Source of the DNA: an uncultured Caulobacterales bacterium
GTDB taxonomy: Bacteria; Pseudomonadota; Alphaproteobacteria; Caulobacterales; Maricaulaceae
DNA: 64,000 nt
Direction of reading: 5' to 3'
NCBI GenBank assembly: GCA_938003545.1
Contig: CALKXY010000012.1
Span: forward strand, 62,001-126,000
The translations under genes and the position numbers were made by a program. The notes beneath the pieces were generated by a model that ran no database searches, was not told the DNA's origin, and worked only from the letters and a program-made list of their open reading frames with translations. Positions 52,801 through 58,412 of this stretch are shown here, piece by piece (position 1 is the stretch's first letter; each line of letters begins with the position of its first letter).

Positions 52801-55659
52801 ATTATCGGTGATACCATCATTATCGGAATCAATATCGAGGTGATCGAAGATACCATCATTATCGCTGTCACGATTATCAAATTGTTGCGGATCAAGGACC
52901 GTGAATCGAATATTATCAATCGCAAAATCATTACCCGTCAGTTGCGTTGACAAATTAACGAGACGAATAACGACCTCACTATTTGCCCCCGTATTGAAAG
53001 GCGTCACAGCTGTTACCCAAGATGTAGCTTGATTAATTGCGCCTGTTTGAGATTGCCCGAGCAATGTTGTGCCAGTCGAGTCAAACACCTGAATCGCTAT
53101 GTTCGGAGGGCCGGAAAGTGTGAATGGAGCACCCGCCCAATTGCGGGCATCAATGCTTAGCTCAGCACTTGCATTTTCTGGGACAGAAATAGTCTCTTCC
53201 AAGAAAATAGCTTGCGTGCTGGACCCGTTGACGAGCAGGAATGCGTCATTTGCATCGCCGGTTGTATTACCGTTGAAGTTTACGCCAAATGGGTTCCAAC
53301 TTGTATTAGGCGTAGATCCGCTGCTGACGCGGTAATCCCCTGCACCAAAGTTCGTTGTTGGGCGGTACGTATAACCTGTACCAGGGGCTGTTTCCAAGTC
53401 TCTGACAGTGCCTGAAAGTTCACCAAATGTGCCGTTAAACTCGCCAACAATAGAGTTGGTAATAGGCGTATGCCCCTCAACCGTATCCAAAATGCCGTCA
53501 TTATCGTCATCGACATCATCCACATCGGCAATGCCATCGCCGTCGGTGTCGAGTGGAGAAGCCGTCACGGCTATCGTCACGGTTTCCGTCTCTAAAACGC
53601 CACCACTTAGAACTTCATATGTAAAGACGGCATTACCTTCGAATCCTGCCGTTGGCGTGAAAATTAATGACCCATCGGTATTATCAATTGCAACACTGCC
53701 GCCAGTTGTAGGTTGAGTGACACCATTGATGACGGGTGTAGCTTCAAAGTTGTCAGCGGACGCGCCACCCGTACCCGTCAGTACATTAAATGTAATCGCC
53801 GTAGTGTCATTCGTCGAAATCGTATCAGCGACTGTATCACCATCAGGCGTAACCGTGATAGCGACCTGTTCCGTCACAACGGGGGCTATGCCATCATCTG
53901 CCGTTATTGTTAGCGGGATCGTTCCAGAAACAGATGTGTTGAAGTCGGCAGAAGGCGTAACCGTTAAAACTTCAAAGGCGTTGCGTAAATCCGATGGCGA
54001 GCCCGTCAACGTCAAAGTATTTGTTCCATTACCTGCGGCAATCAAACTACCGACATTGGCTACCGCAATCGTACCATGAGACGGATCAAGAGACAGTGTC
54101 ATCGTCACGGACGTAGAATCTGTATCTTCAATACGGATATTTGGGAAAAAACTAAGTGTCCCGTCTTCCGCAATAGTCGCCGTAGCTGGCGCTGTTATAG
54201 CGGGGGCGTCATTTGCGACAACTGTTGTGTAACTTACTTCTTGAATTTGCGTGCCGAAGGCACCCGTAACACCAGTTTGTCCGGCGGTTAATGTAATGCG
54301 GTTAAAGGTAACTTCACCGATAGCTGCGCCCGACGATGTTATGGTCAACGTGCCATTTGAAGATGCACCACCCGCTTCAGCACCGCCAAATAAAGTATTC
54401 GCAATACCATTACGTGTTCCAAAAACGAGTGGGCCACCGCCGGCACCAGGGTCAACAGGTCCAGACATATCTACAAAACTAAATGTAACCAATGACGTGA
54501 TGTCATTTCCATTGATGTCGAAGACCTGGAAATTTTGCATTTCCTCTGACCCATCAATATTATTATTTAAGAAGCCAATTGTGAGTTCAATTTCAGACAA
54601 ACCTTCAGTGAAACTTAGGCTGTAATCTTCTGAATTACCTGGAAGGGCGTCATTATCAGTTGCGCCAAAATCACGCCCTAAGCCAATGCCAACACCATCA
54701 TCTTGTAGAAAATCATTTGGAGACGTAACTTCAAATGTGAATATATTTCCGTCGCTGCCTGTAACGGAAACAGATGTGTCACCCGTCGTTAAAGCCGCCG
54801 CGATTTGAGCTGTTGTAATTGTTTGATCCGCTAAAACGCCTTGGAACTCGGTAATCGCAAAGGTTTCAGAGTCGATTGTGCCCAACTGGGTTTCCAAGGT
54901 CCAATCGCCCGCAAGATCACTCGCACCTGTGTCATTGGTCGAAGCCGCAATGTCAGCGCCCGTTAAGCCTGCAATCAGAGATAAGGCCTCTGCATCTTGG
55001 CCAAAGTCACAACCATAAATCAGGATGTCCGCAGTGTCCGTTAATGATGCTGCGAAGGCTGCAAAATCATCCGCATGCTCACCCGCGAGAGACTCTGCCG
55101 TTACGACTGTCGTTCCAAGATTTAATTCGTCAGATTCGCCATGTGACAAGATGTGAATTGCCGCAACATCATCGCGGCCTTCGAGGGTGTCTCGGATAAT
55201 TTGCAGACCATCGGCGTCCGCCCCGATCAGAACAGTTTCAAACCCATCTGGGATGTTAGACGCAAGGGTTTCCCAACCAGAAACGGACTGGTCGATAAAG
55301 ACTAGTCCAGCGCCATCAGTCGGGGGTTGCGCGGCGCTTATGCGCTCGACATCACTATCTGGATTGTCCTGTGCTTGTGACGCTAAATCCTTTTCGCTTT
55401 CCGCCTCGTTCAGGGCCGAGAGGAGCGTTTCGACTTGTGTAAACTCTCCGCGCGGCGCGAGCGGCGTCGCCCCCGCATCAAATAACATTGACATGTCTTC
55501 GGCGACATTTTGCGTATCAAACGCATCCATCGCAACATCGGCACCTGTGACAAAACCCGCCGCATCCAAAAGGATACGCGGTTCAAGGGCACGCAGGCCG
55601 AGGCGAGATGCGCCATTTTTAAGATTAGCAGTAACGGGGTTCTTGGACTTCTCGGACAT
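37828..55659 (-). CDS. Giant multidomain surface adhesin-like protein (about 5,943 residues)
   Basis: One uninterrupted frame. ATG 55659 has GGAAGAG 6-8 nt upstream; a second ATG at 55674 has none. Numbering from 55674: LEPRILL motif (30-36), the mark of the LEPR-xLL class of exported giant proteins; DUF4347 (about 123-265); mixed beta domains (280-705); thrombospondin type 3 calcium repeats of DxDxDG type between beta domains (706-3155); then about ten cadherin-like (tandem-95) modules alternating with about thirteen putative-Ig modules, many with ASQGG (3156-5740); a unique C-terminal domain with a helical end (5741-5948). It is very acidic; I noticed only two cysteines. No Sec signal, RTX nonapeptides or anchor helix. 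Export by the adjacent TolC/HlyD/M50 genes and a role in adhesion or biofilm are inferred. Confidence 0.9.
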   Translation of the reverse strand: MSEKSKNPVTANLKNGASRLGLRALEPRILLDAAGFVTGADVAMDAFDTQNVAEDMSMLFDAGATPLAPRGEFTQVETLLSALNEAESEKDLASQAQDNPDSDVERISAAQPPTDGAGLVFIDQSVSGWETLASNIPDGFETVLIGADADGLQIIRDTLEGRDDVAAIHILSHGESDELNLGTTVVTAESLAGEHADDFAAFAASLTDTADILIYGCDFGQDAEALSLIAGLTGADIAASTNDTGASDLAGDWTLETQLGTIDSETFAITEFQGVLADQTITTAQIAAALTTGDTSVSVTGSDGNIFTFEVTSPNDFLQDDGVGIGLGRDFGATDNDALPGNSEDYSLSFTEGLSEIELTIGFLNNNIDGSEEMQNFQVFDINGNDITSLVTFSFVDMSGPVDPGAGGGPLVFGTRNGIANTLFGGAEAGGASSNGTLTITSSGAAIGEVTFNRITLTAGQTGVTGAFGTQIQEVSYTTVVANDAPAITAPATATIAEDGTLSFFPNIRIEDTDSTSVTMTLSLDPSHGTIAVANVGSLIAAGNGTNTLTLTGSPSDLRNAFEVLTVTPSADFNTSVSGTIPLTITADDGIAPVVTEQVAITVTPDGDTVADTISTNDTTAITFNVLTGTGGASADNFEATPVINGVTQPTTGGSVAIDNTDGSLIFTPTAGFEGNAVFTYEVLSGGVLETETVTIAVTASPLDTDGDGIADVDDVDDDNDGILDTVEGHTPITNSIVGEFNGTFGELSGTVRDLETAPGTGYTYRPTTNFGAGDYRVSSGSTPNTSWNPFGVNFNGNTTGDANDAFLLVNGSSTQAIFLEETISVPENASAELSIDARNWAGAPFTLSGPPNIAIQVFDSTGTTLLGQSQTGAINQATSWVTAVTPFNTGANSEVVIRLVNLSTQLTGNDFAIDNIRFTVLDPQQFDNRDSDNDGIFDHLDIDSDNDGITDNIEGQLTDDYVAPSGVGSSIIDLNQDGLDDRYDTRTVTAGTAAAVIGAGDGVIAVDTDNDLDADYIDTDSDDDGLTDNAENGLGQAEIVDGTVSDATTDADGDGLFDQYETAIDGNTNDGFVVNEGVADPLSAPNGYLPDGDSDAIDGSIVALTADLDFRDAEDSTDTDGDGIIDSVDVDDDNDGILDVIEEAESALNFNAAPQILVGTDLTQLVAGDSYLVPNVGSANGQNLDAIFTIVEIPAFERFDATTRSLALAPSQADPYVTLQVTFVEAGSATPTDPMGTPVTLDVFAITLDNVDSIMDSSITDVVGFETGVPDSVNFDAGPNTLLEEGGFVGVVLGGSQLPGFDLIRRRDDAGVPDTATNVFSLSDETDPAQPVRNAVTAQFTNLSSFSFVYGNTGFDATTGGLPDSFNISGQVDSDGDGIFNSLDIDSDNDGITDNIEGQLTDDYIAPSGVGAGITDLNQDGLDDNYDTRTVTAGTAAAVIGAGDGVIAVDTDNDLDADYIDTDSDDDGLTDNAENGLGQAEIVNGTVSDATTDADGDGLFDQYETAIDGNTNDGFVVNEGVADPLSAPNGYLPDGGDAIDGAIVPLSADLDYRDTTVDNAAPTSTGGTVTFAEDSSYTFTAADFNFADTDAADVFTSVRIDSQPMIGRLLLRGDNIAPLQVIAVADIPDLTFVPVVNGLGENYASFTYSVNDGTAFSNAVATMTINGTPLNDAPVPVVSPTSNGAVQDVASGTTPTPILTFTPESSLLSNGLTEANVLDRLANGETAADLGLIAVSDLLAQLDVTDIEQTSFGIGVIFADESEGTWQYLRTDIPGHEWTNFQLGDPDNTDPTPVPDGEALLMDADAILRFIPDAGFSGGAEIQFRVWDGTDGTASNPPSTISDDSGAMAPTNTSSLSSPAFIASLAADTDGDGVINADDIDDDNDGILDVNEFFLTQGTREFFETAPNPLPVSQRDGFDAAYPAGSVTPLSNFSGSAGYFTNSGLTEGSGTTATTHLPAFEGDAYSGLHSGENFAQEVIQLELDVPVLAGQQVGISFAAHQMTFDNAAGGFFNQPGKFVIYGIRTGSTIVEGVNGFTTNPTQLNTSNVNTIEANPDVDFLGETPEISNTTEWQEYIINFSATQNYDRIIIVPVSDGTNRGGPNAADISTFLAIDAINFGLVSAVDTDGDGINDHLDIDSDNDGITDNIEGQATGSYIAPSGIGMAMLDADNDGLDDRYDATPTGTADGVGSIGLTPVDTDGGGIADFRDTNSDDEGADDAVEAGTGTLATGLSDATTDADGDGLFDVFETQGGTDANDGFNVNESIATGAITFPDGDGDAASAIPLIADVDFRDALDTRVDTDGDGIFDADDIDDDNDGILDTVEDTTTFRALTAADLGVPNSSVAFDTGPVDVSAAYGLPTGSIIVRAENVHTSATGLLLTGPGAAPGVEFTITGSVPVGLRLEHGGTVTIDGRRDGLTSLDGSAYTLTSTLDTGYVAANTITTYAVVRDGGPISNSERFVWESLGSDVSNILVTSDDENRSSGNMITSGFFLFLRPIDDVDMDGIANSLDLDSDNDGISDLVESGNVAGIAADVNNDGHVDDAEALIAVAAGADQDNDGLQDVFDANVADNTSAASQGTTPRQTDADGVADYLDLDSDGDGIADAIEARATNAQIPLATLADAAAADAADSDNDGVLDVFEGTSGTHGGDFGTPNDDDMDGTADYISTDSDGDTLLDSAESGLGGTLPADVTYLDADGTVDVDPATAVGLSNDGDNDPSDLDFRSVNLLDTDGDGVADVNDVDKDNDGILNVDEGVEQVSFTTPRTSGRIVGTTSFGTEVTVTRPSNGGIIPTDPANPRTDVFDHAAFSPLTGLPLESFEIIFSQANLPSLVEDQVTFDFTGTPVSEAYLHINSIDQTIWNFADNPNIGWEVVSSFELEIDTSGGGVSLSDIDPADNDGSRAEEAQDFNAEGSGDVTIRFFTLDGTPLDTIELNVTLDPDRTPSSDGIQLALEVARDTDGDGIADHCDIDSDNDGITDNIEAQSTAGYIAPSGQGAAMVDANGDGLDDNYDARSVNGVLSATAAAATSADALITPVNTDSGATTPDSLPDYLDTDSDNDGENDTSEAGLGAAPATGASDATTDADGDGLFDVFETQLTGDINDGFNVNEDITPLDGTLPDADGDASVGTATPLVNDLDFRDLNSDPIAENDTVGGTESETADTFDVFANNSVDVDSDPDGDTINVTRVLTGNDVTALAASTDGTGVSAAVAGSTGGLFTIAPNGMASFDANGDFEDLAVGETRVTEIVYQIDDGEGGTDTAVVTYTVTGENDPIVPGIPGDPNPPADRTNFIPPQVGVDNVAPTALDLSTFFTDPDATDVVTFSATPADLPPGLTLVNGVISGTLDNSASQGGTNGVYTIPVTVTDSNGDSFITNVQYTVTNPAPIAADDTHTTLEDTPITVDIISGSDSDPDGDILTVDAAALPDGTVIALDTATILPEGTLTVGTNGTVTFDPADDFNGDFIFGYTVTDSEGGTDVATVTITVDAVNDPPNPTIPGDPNPPADPDNYIPPQTGLDSSPSTPLDITPFFDDVDGDPVTLTIDPADLPPGLSFDGTTISGTPSADASQGGTNGVFTIPVVATDGNGGTFTTNVTYTITNPAPIAQDDALTAGEDGPVITGSVIADDTGNGVDSDPDGDTLTVAEVNGDPALVGQPVAGTDGGLFTINPDGSYSFDPNGDFEDLAVGETETTTLTYLVSDGEGGTDLATVTVTVEGANDAPIPVDPTQPPGPSDPTDPSDPQDPRDPPVDPQDYIPAQTGEDGAPFTPLDLTPFFGDPDGSDAVTLSVEPADLPDGLVFDPITGVLSGTPSPDASQGGTDGVYDVPVTATDPSGLTFTTIVQVTITNPAPIAVDDMEVTDEDTVLSDSVLPDNGNGADSDPDGDMLSVAEVNGTPITSGSVITLPSGALLTMNDDGTYDYDPNGQFEDLAAGESGTDSFTYQITDGQGGVSDATVTLTVEGVNDAPIPVDPEQPTGPSDPMDPSDPDDPRDPPVDPQNYIPAQTGEDASPTTPFDLTPYFGDPDGSDLVTLSVDPAELPDGLTFDPTTGIISGTPSPDASQGGDPANPGTYVIQVTATDPSGETFTTPVTYTVTNPAPEAVDDTFTTPEDTPVTVNIIDNNDSDPDGDTLVIDAVALPDGTVIPVGTPTDIPQGTLTVLSDGTVTLDPTPDLSGPVIFGYTISDGQGGTDVATVTIDVTPVNDGPIPVDPTQPPAPPNNPDFPTDPETPFTPPVDPENYIPVQTGEDDDPSTPLDLTPFFGDPDPMEPLTISLDPTDLPPGLTFDPVTGIISGTPTPDASQGGDPMDPGTYVIPVTVTDPSGETFTTNVTYMITNPPPVAVDDNFVANEAATITGFVVAGSDTDPDGDTLTVTQVGGDPLNVAQPVAGSAGGLFTIDDTGAMTFDTNGEFEGLDAGETLVTTVTYEISDGEGGTDTATVTVTVMGTNDAPIVTGTLAPQNGPDSAEQLPLDTSTIFSDVDGEPLTFTSPDLPTWMTLDPVTGIITGTPPADASQGGPNSDGVYVVNVTATDPDGESVTSPVVYTFTNPAPVAVNDDAATDEDTPISGEVLAPNDTDPDGDPLVVSAVDGNPANVGRPVVGSTGGEFTINPDGTYDFDPAGDFNNLAVGETVTTTITYEISDGEGGTDTATVEITVTGTNDAPIPVDPTQPPTPPGDPDVPVDPQDPRVPPLDPNDYIPEQTGSDSSPVTPLDLTPYFGDPDSPDAVTLTIAPADLPPGLTFDPTTGIISGTPNPDASQGAPNGVFEIPVTATDPSGETFTTTVTYVIENPIPVVDMPVGPMDAVDGDDVSIPTMISDPDGDTLVYTVTGLPDGLSIIPSTGEIVGTLDNSASQGGPNDDGVYTITVTADDGEGGVVTDTFEYVVSNPGPDAVDDDFTANEGAPINGFVIAGSDSDPDQDELTVTEVGGDPANVGMPVAGSTGGLFTINPDGTLTFDPNGEYESLELGETATSTITYMISDGEGGTDTATVTVTIEGTNDAPITTGPLVDQTGTDSDPSVPFDVSTIFTDVDGEPLTYTATGLPPGLTIDPATGIISGTPPADASQGGANSDGVYVVEVIATDPGGEDVSAFVTYTIVNTPPVAENDVFSTLEDTPISVNVIPMSDSDADGDILSIDTAALPDGTLLPIGTPVVLPEGELTISPDGSVDFTPTPDFSGTLVFGYTVTDNEGGTDVATVTINVGPVNDAPIPVDPTQPPTDPSDPNFPVDPETPFVPPLDPENYIPVQTGGDNDPTDPLDLTPYFGDPDPMEPLTISLDPSDLPPGLVFDPNTGIISGTPTPDASQGGDPMDPGTYVIPVTVTDPSGETFTTNVTYDISNPPPVAETDGVLAVVEDTPTSLDLLDNDSDPDGDALTITEINGTPVTAGVPTTLPSGAVVTLNTDGTVSYDPLADYNGPDSFTYTISDDEGGTDIATVNLDVTPVNDVPVVTPATPGEPALPPQTNLDGDMISVPVSGPFSDIDGDPLVFTAVGLPTGLTIDPNTGVISGTLPPGTSADGPFNVTITATDPDGTSVSTEFVWTVDNIAPEVVTPLPDVATQDSADVSIPTAPNFTDPDGDVVTYGVTGLPDGLSIDPDTGIISGTVDNSASVSGPYEITVTATDAQGVSTQSIFTLDVTNPAPIVDAPVVPTTPPVAGEEISIDVGSVSEDPDGDEVLTYTSDDLPPGLVIDPSTGIISGSPTESQNDPYVFTVKVSDGEGGETEVTLTLQVNEDGFIEPIVPDTLTGNEYPIDPYEFLEGQPIDLQRYFRDRALDARDDMGRMFGDRDFRGGMVVVQVPDMGHDNAYMVVEAVAYDHNVTISLDSTFSTVSDVSVRSWDVRMADGSQLPTWVDWSNGTDYMDVARPLDTETIRLQVRALLDNGRTTSTTVEVDLRTGTVTQVGEAYAQGQTLQQQMALETIALREQLAEADTAQDALLRALAG
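39655..39855 (-). repeat. Near-identical repeat in giant gene, pair 1a
   Basis: About 200 bp strongly similar to 42664-42864, offset 3,009 bp (1,003 codons, in frame), including an identical run beginning CCGGAATGACATATG. Boundaries are approximate. Confidence 0.7.
42664..42864 (-). repeat. Near-identical repeat in giant gene, pair 1b
   Basis: Partner of 39655-39855; encodes the same kind of putative-Ig module with the DPMDPGTYVIPVTV segment. Confidence 0.7.
51054..51512 (-). repeat. Near-identical repeat in giant gene, pair 2a
   Basis: About 460 bp nearly identical to 52383-52840 (offset 1,329 bp, 443 codons, in frame). It encodes the thrombospondin-3 block with DSDNDGITDNIEGQLTDDY and ADGDGLFDQYETAIDGN. 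Confidence 0.8.
52383..52840 (-). repeat. Near-identical repeat in giant gene, pair 2b
   Basis: Partner of 51054-51512. Differences are mostly synonymous, indicating recent duplication or gene conversion. Confidence 0.8.
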
Positions 55660-55696
55660 GGTCAACTCTTCCATTCAATTCGGCAATTATGGGGTT

Positions 55697-55750
55697 CGAC
55701 CTGGCCTGCACAGAGAGAGGGGTTGGAAAACTCATGCACAAGCCAGGTCG
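55697..55750 (-). promoter_or_regulatory. Hairpin in the leader of the giant gene
   Basis: CGACCTGG (55697-55704) pairs with CCAGGTCG (55743-55750), extended by TGCA/TGCA inside. It lies in the 230-bp gap between the TolC gene stop and the giant gene start, about 40 nt before the start codon, and could control read-through or translation. Confidence 0.45.
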
Positions 55751-55889
55751 GTTGCGACGCGCAGAAACGGGGATGTGCGCGCGTCGAAGGGGTTTCGTGG
55801 CCATCAGGATCGAGTTGCGAAAGGTGCCGATCATATCCATCACGCGATGGGGTCGGAACTTTCGGAACATCTCCGTCAGCCTGTCAATA

Positions 55890-57380
55890 TTATTGGCCTG
55901 GAGTTCGGACGCGTTCAGTCCAGAGGGCTTCCAAACTTTCTGCGATCGTCTGAACATCTTCTGTTCCATCAATCCCCGTCGCATAGGGATCATAACCAAG
56001 CGCCGTATAAATATGCGCTGAAGCTTCGGCCATTTCTGCCATCACGGCATCACGACGCGCTTCCGATAAAATTGCATTCATACGTTCACGGACGAGCGTT
56101 TGTTTTGAAGCCGAAGACGCTTTGGCGAGAGATTCAATCTGACCCAAAATATCACCTTGGACCATCGCGCCATCACTGGCGGTTTGGTATTCTCCCGCAA
56201 GGCTTTCATACCGTGTTCGGGCGACGCCAACTTGAGTCATGACAGCCATAGCTGTGGCAAGACCACGTTCACGCTCTAGTGCGACACGGGCTTTTGCTTT
56301 TTTCTTTCGCGTTCCAGTCGAGAAAACCTTGAGGAGGTTCCAACTCGCGCGGGCACCATATCCGGCCCAATCATTGTTAAAAAGAAAATCATTTGAAGAG
56401 GCGTTTATGCCGACGAAACCTTCAAGTGATGGTAGAGCTTCGAGCGTTGCTTTCTTGATTTCTTTTTCACCAATGCGCTGGGCGTAGAGGTTTTCGCGCA
56501 CTTCAGGGCGATTACGAAGCGCCTGATCAATCATCTCTTCATAGGTCATTACCAATTTACCCGGACGCGGCATTTGTGCAGGTATTTGTAAATTATATCG
56601 TTGATCTGGGGACAACCCCATGAGCGCGGCGAGTTCCATCTTCGCCATTTGCATATCACGCGTCAAACGTTTGGCCTGACCTTGGATGTCATTTAACTCC
56701 CGTTGGTAGGATAAAGCTGGCATCGGCGCGGTACGACGCGTCGCAAATTGCTGTCGAGAGGTTTGGAACGCGGTGCTTACGTCGCCTTCCAATTCTGTAA
56801 GTCGGCTTGCGAGACGCTCAGCGGAGACGGCACGATAATAAGACCGATGCACATCCTCCATAATTTGAATAATGGCTTTACGACGACGCTCCTCTTGGAT
56901 GAGAGCCTCATTGCCAAGCTGTTCTGCGCGGATTTTTGAGAGACCAAAATCGAGAATATTCCAACTCGCCGTAAGGTCCCCTGTGAAAACATCACGTTCT
57001 GTAGACGTGGAAGGTTCAAGTGATTGACGCCCAGAGAGAAGCGAGAGTGACGATGCACCCGCTTCATTGGATCGGCCATAATATTGACCGTTTGCGACGA
57101 CTTGTGGAAGCATGTCCCAGCGCGACAGATCATAATCTGCCTGCGCCAAATCCGCTTCCATCATGGCAACGCGGTGATCCAGGTTATGTTTTAATGCCCG
57201 CGCCATCGCCTCATATAAAGAGATGGATTGTGTAACAGGTGTCTGGCGTGCCAGAATTTCAGCGCGAGATGAATTCGCAAAGTTGGCAGTCTCCGTATCA
57301 GAAACCCGTGTAACAGTCGACGAGCAGCCCGCCAGTAGCAGTGCTGCGCCGCAGACCGATCCCAAAAATAGATTTCGCAT
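55890..57380 (-). CDS. TolC-family outer membrane lipoprotein
   Basis: Outer membrane factor of 496 residues with a lipoprotein signal (LLLAGC, Cys19) and the duplicated helical-hairpin architecture of TolC proteins: long coiled-coil helices (about 60-100, 145-265, 280-330 and 365-465) and beta-strand segments such as GDLTASWNILDFG and GYGARASWNLLKVF in equivalent positions of the two halves. It forms a trimeric channel through the outer membrane. GGAGG lies 5 nt before ATG 57380. It is the gene directly upstream of the giant protein on the same strand and divergent from two HlyD-type adaptors, so it is the likely exit duct for the giant protein. Confidence 0.92.
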   Translation of the reverse strand: MRNLFLGSVCGAALLLAGCSSTVTRVSDTETANFANSSRAEILARQTPVTQSISLYEAMARALKHNLDHRVAMMEADLAQADYDLSRWDMLPQVVANGQYYGRSNEAGASSLSLLSGRQSLEPSTSTERDVFTGDLTASWNILDFGLSKIRAEQLGNEALIQEERRRKAIIQIMEDVHRSYYRAVSAERLASRLTELEGDVSTAFQTSRQQFATRRTAPMPALSYQRELNDIQGQAKRLTRDMQMAKMELAALMGLSPDQRYNLQIPAQMPRPGKLVMTYEEMIDQALRNRPEVRENLYAQRIGEKEIKKATLEALPSLEGFVGINASSNDFLFNNDWAGYGARASWNLLKVFSTGTRKKKAKARVALERERGLATAMAVMTQVGVARTRYESLAGEYQTASDGAMVQGDILGQIESLAKASSASKQTLVRERMNAILSEARRDAVMAEMAEASAHIYTALGYDPYATGIDGTEDVQTIAESLEALWTERVRTPGQ

Positions 57381-57644
57381 GAAGTCCTCCAATATGCTAT
57401 CTTTGGTTGTTGTTACGGAAAAGGTTTAAAGCAAATATTAAAATACCCGTATTGATTGCATTTTTAGCTGTAGACTTGAAACGCGGTTACGATTTTCTAA
57501 ACAACTGAATTTATTATTTTTTATTATATATATAATGTAGAAATTTGAATGCTCACAAATAAAACATAACCAATGATTGTATTTTAAGATGAGTTTAACG
57601 CTTACTATGCAATCCTTGGCTGCAGTACATTCATAGGTTCATCC
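57381..57644. promoter_or_regulatory. Divergent AT-rich promoter region of the secretion cluster
   Basis: 264 bp separating the TolC gene from the adaptor operon, strongly AT-rich with an alternating TATATATATAA tract near 57525-57536. It must hold promoters for both arms; I cannot fix -35/-10 boxes with confidence. An AGG 8 nt before 57645 is a weak ribosome-binding site. Confidence 0.55.
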
Positions 57645-58409
57645 ATGCCCAATCTTCTAAAACATACACTAACGGCCATAACTCTAGCCACGCTTGCAAC
57701 CCCTGCGTTAGCTTTGGAGACGGCCGGAAAGGTTGAAACTCTCGACAAAGAACCTGTTTCTGCACGCGGCGTTCTCATCGCAGGGCAATCCGCAGACATC
57801 GCCGCAGGTATGACAGGACGCTTGACCACAGCGCCTTATAAAGCGGGTCAATATGTCGAACGCGGCGCAACTATTGCTCAATTCGATTGCGATAGACAAG
57901 ATGCGGAGCTGAAATCCAGACGCGCAGCCCATGCAACACAATCCTTGAAATATGAAAATCAGGCTGAACTTTTAGCCATGGGCGCAGCGGGGGAATTAGA
58001 CGTTTCTATTGCTCGGTCTGAGCGAGATCAAATCGCAGCCGAAGTATCGGCACTGGAAATTGCGATGAAGGATTGCACAGTTGCCGCCCCTTTTCCGGGT
58101 TATGTCACGGCTCGGCACATTGACGCCTATGAAACTGCGCAAGCTGGCCAGCCGCTCTATTCTCTGAATCGCGCAGGCACGACGGAAATCTCTGTTATCG
58201 CCCCGTCTGACTGGGCCCGATGGGTTAAACCAGGTGCGAATTTCACATTTAAAGTCGATGAAACAGGAGAGTCAGTTGCCGCGAAAGTCCAACGGCTCTC
58301 TGCTGTTGTCGACCCTGTCAGTCAGACAATCGAAATTACAGCGCGCCTAAATGGCAAACACAAAGGTCGACCTGGCATGAGCGGTATAGCCATGTTTCAG
58401 GGACGATAA
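57645..58409 (+). CDS. Short periplasmic adaptor (membrane fusion protein)
   Basis: Protein of 254 residues with a Sec signal (about 1-23, ending ALA) and a compact adaptor fold. It has a split lipoyl/barrel-sandwich domain (about 45-80 and 135-165, with VERGATIAQFDC and TVAAPFPGYV as halves), a short helical hairpin between (85-130) and a beta-barrel domain (170-252). Adaptors link an inner-membrane pump to a TolC channel. At 254 residues it is shorter than RND adaptors such as AcrA. First gene of a tight operon (3 nt to the next). Confidence 0.88.
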   Translation: MPNLLKHTLTAITLATLATPALALETAGKVETLDKEPVSARGVLIAGQSADIAAGMTGRLTTAPYKAGQYVERGATIAQFDCDRQDAELKSRRAAHATQSLKYENQAELLAMGAAGELDVSIARSERDQIAAEVSALEIAMKDCTVAAPFPGYVTARHIDAYETAQAGQPLYSLNRAGTTEISVIAPSDWARWVKPGANFTFKVDETGESVAAKVQRLSAVVDPVSQTIEITARLNGKHKGRPGMSGIAMFQGR

Positions 58410-58412
58410 TTC

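Noticed and set aside
39026-55199. Many open frames of 60-213 codons on the plus strand across the giant gene, and others on its own strand
   Set aside because: They are shadows caused by the repetitive Asp/Thr/Gly/Pro codons of the giant gene; none has a sensible start, a ribosome-binding site or a recognisable protein pattern.
37828-55659. CRISPR-like periodicity of short repeated strings
   Set aside because: The periodicity is coding, from protein modules of unequal length in one continuous frame; there are no constant repeat and spacer units.
55187-56242. 351-codon plus-strand frame spanning the giant gene start, the gap and the TolC gene
   Set aside because: Antisense to two real genes and of non-protein-like composition.
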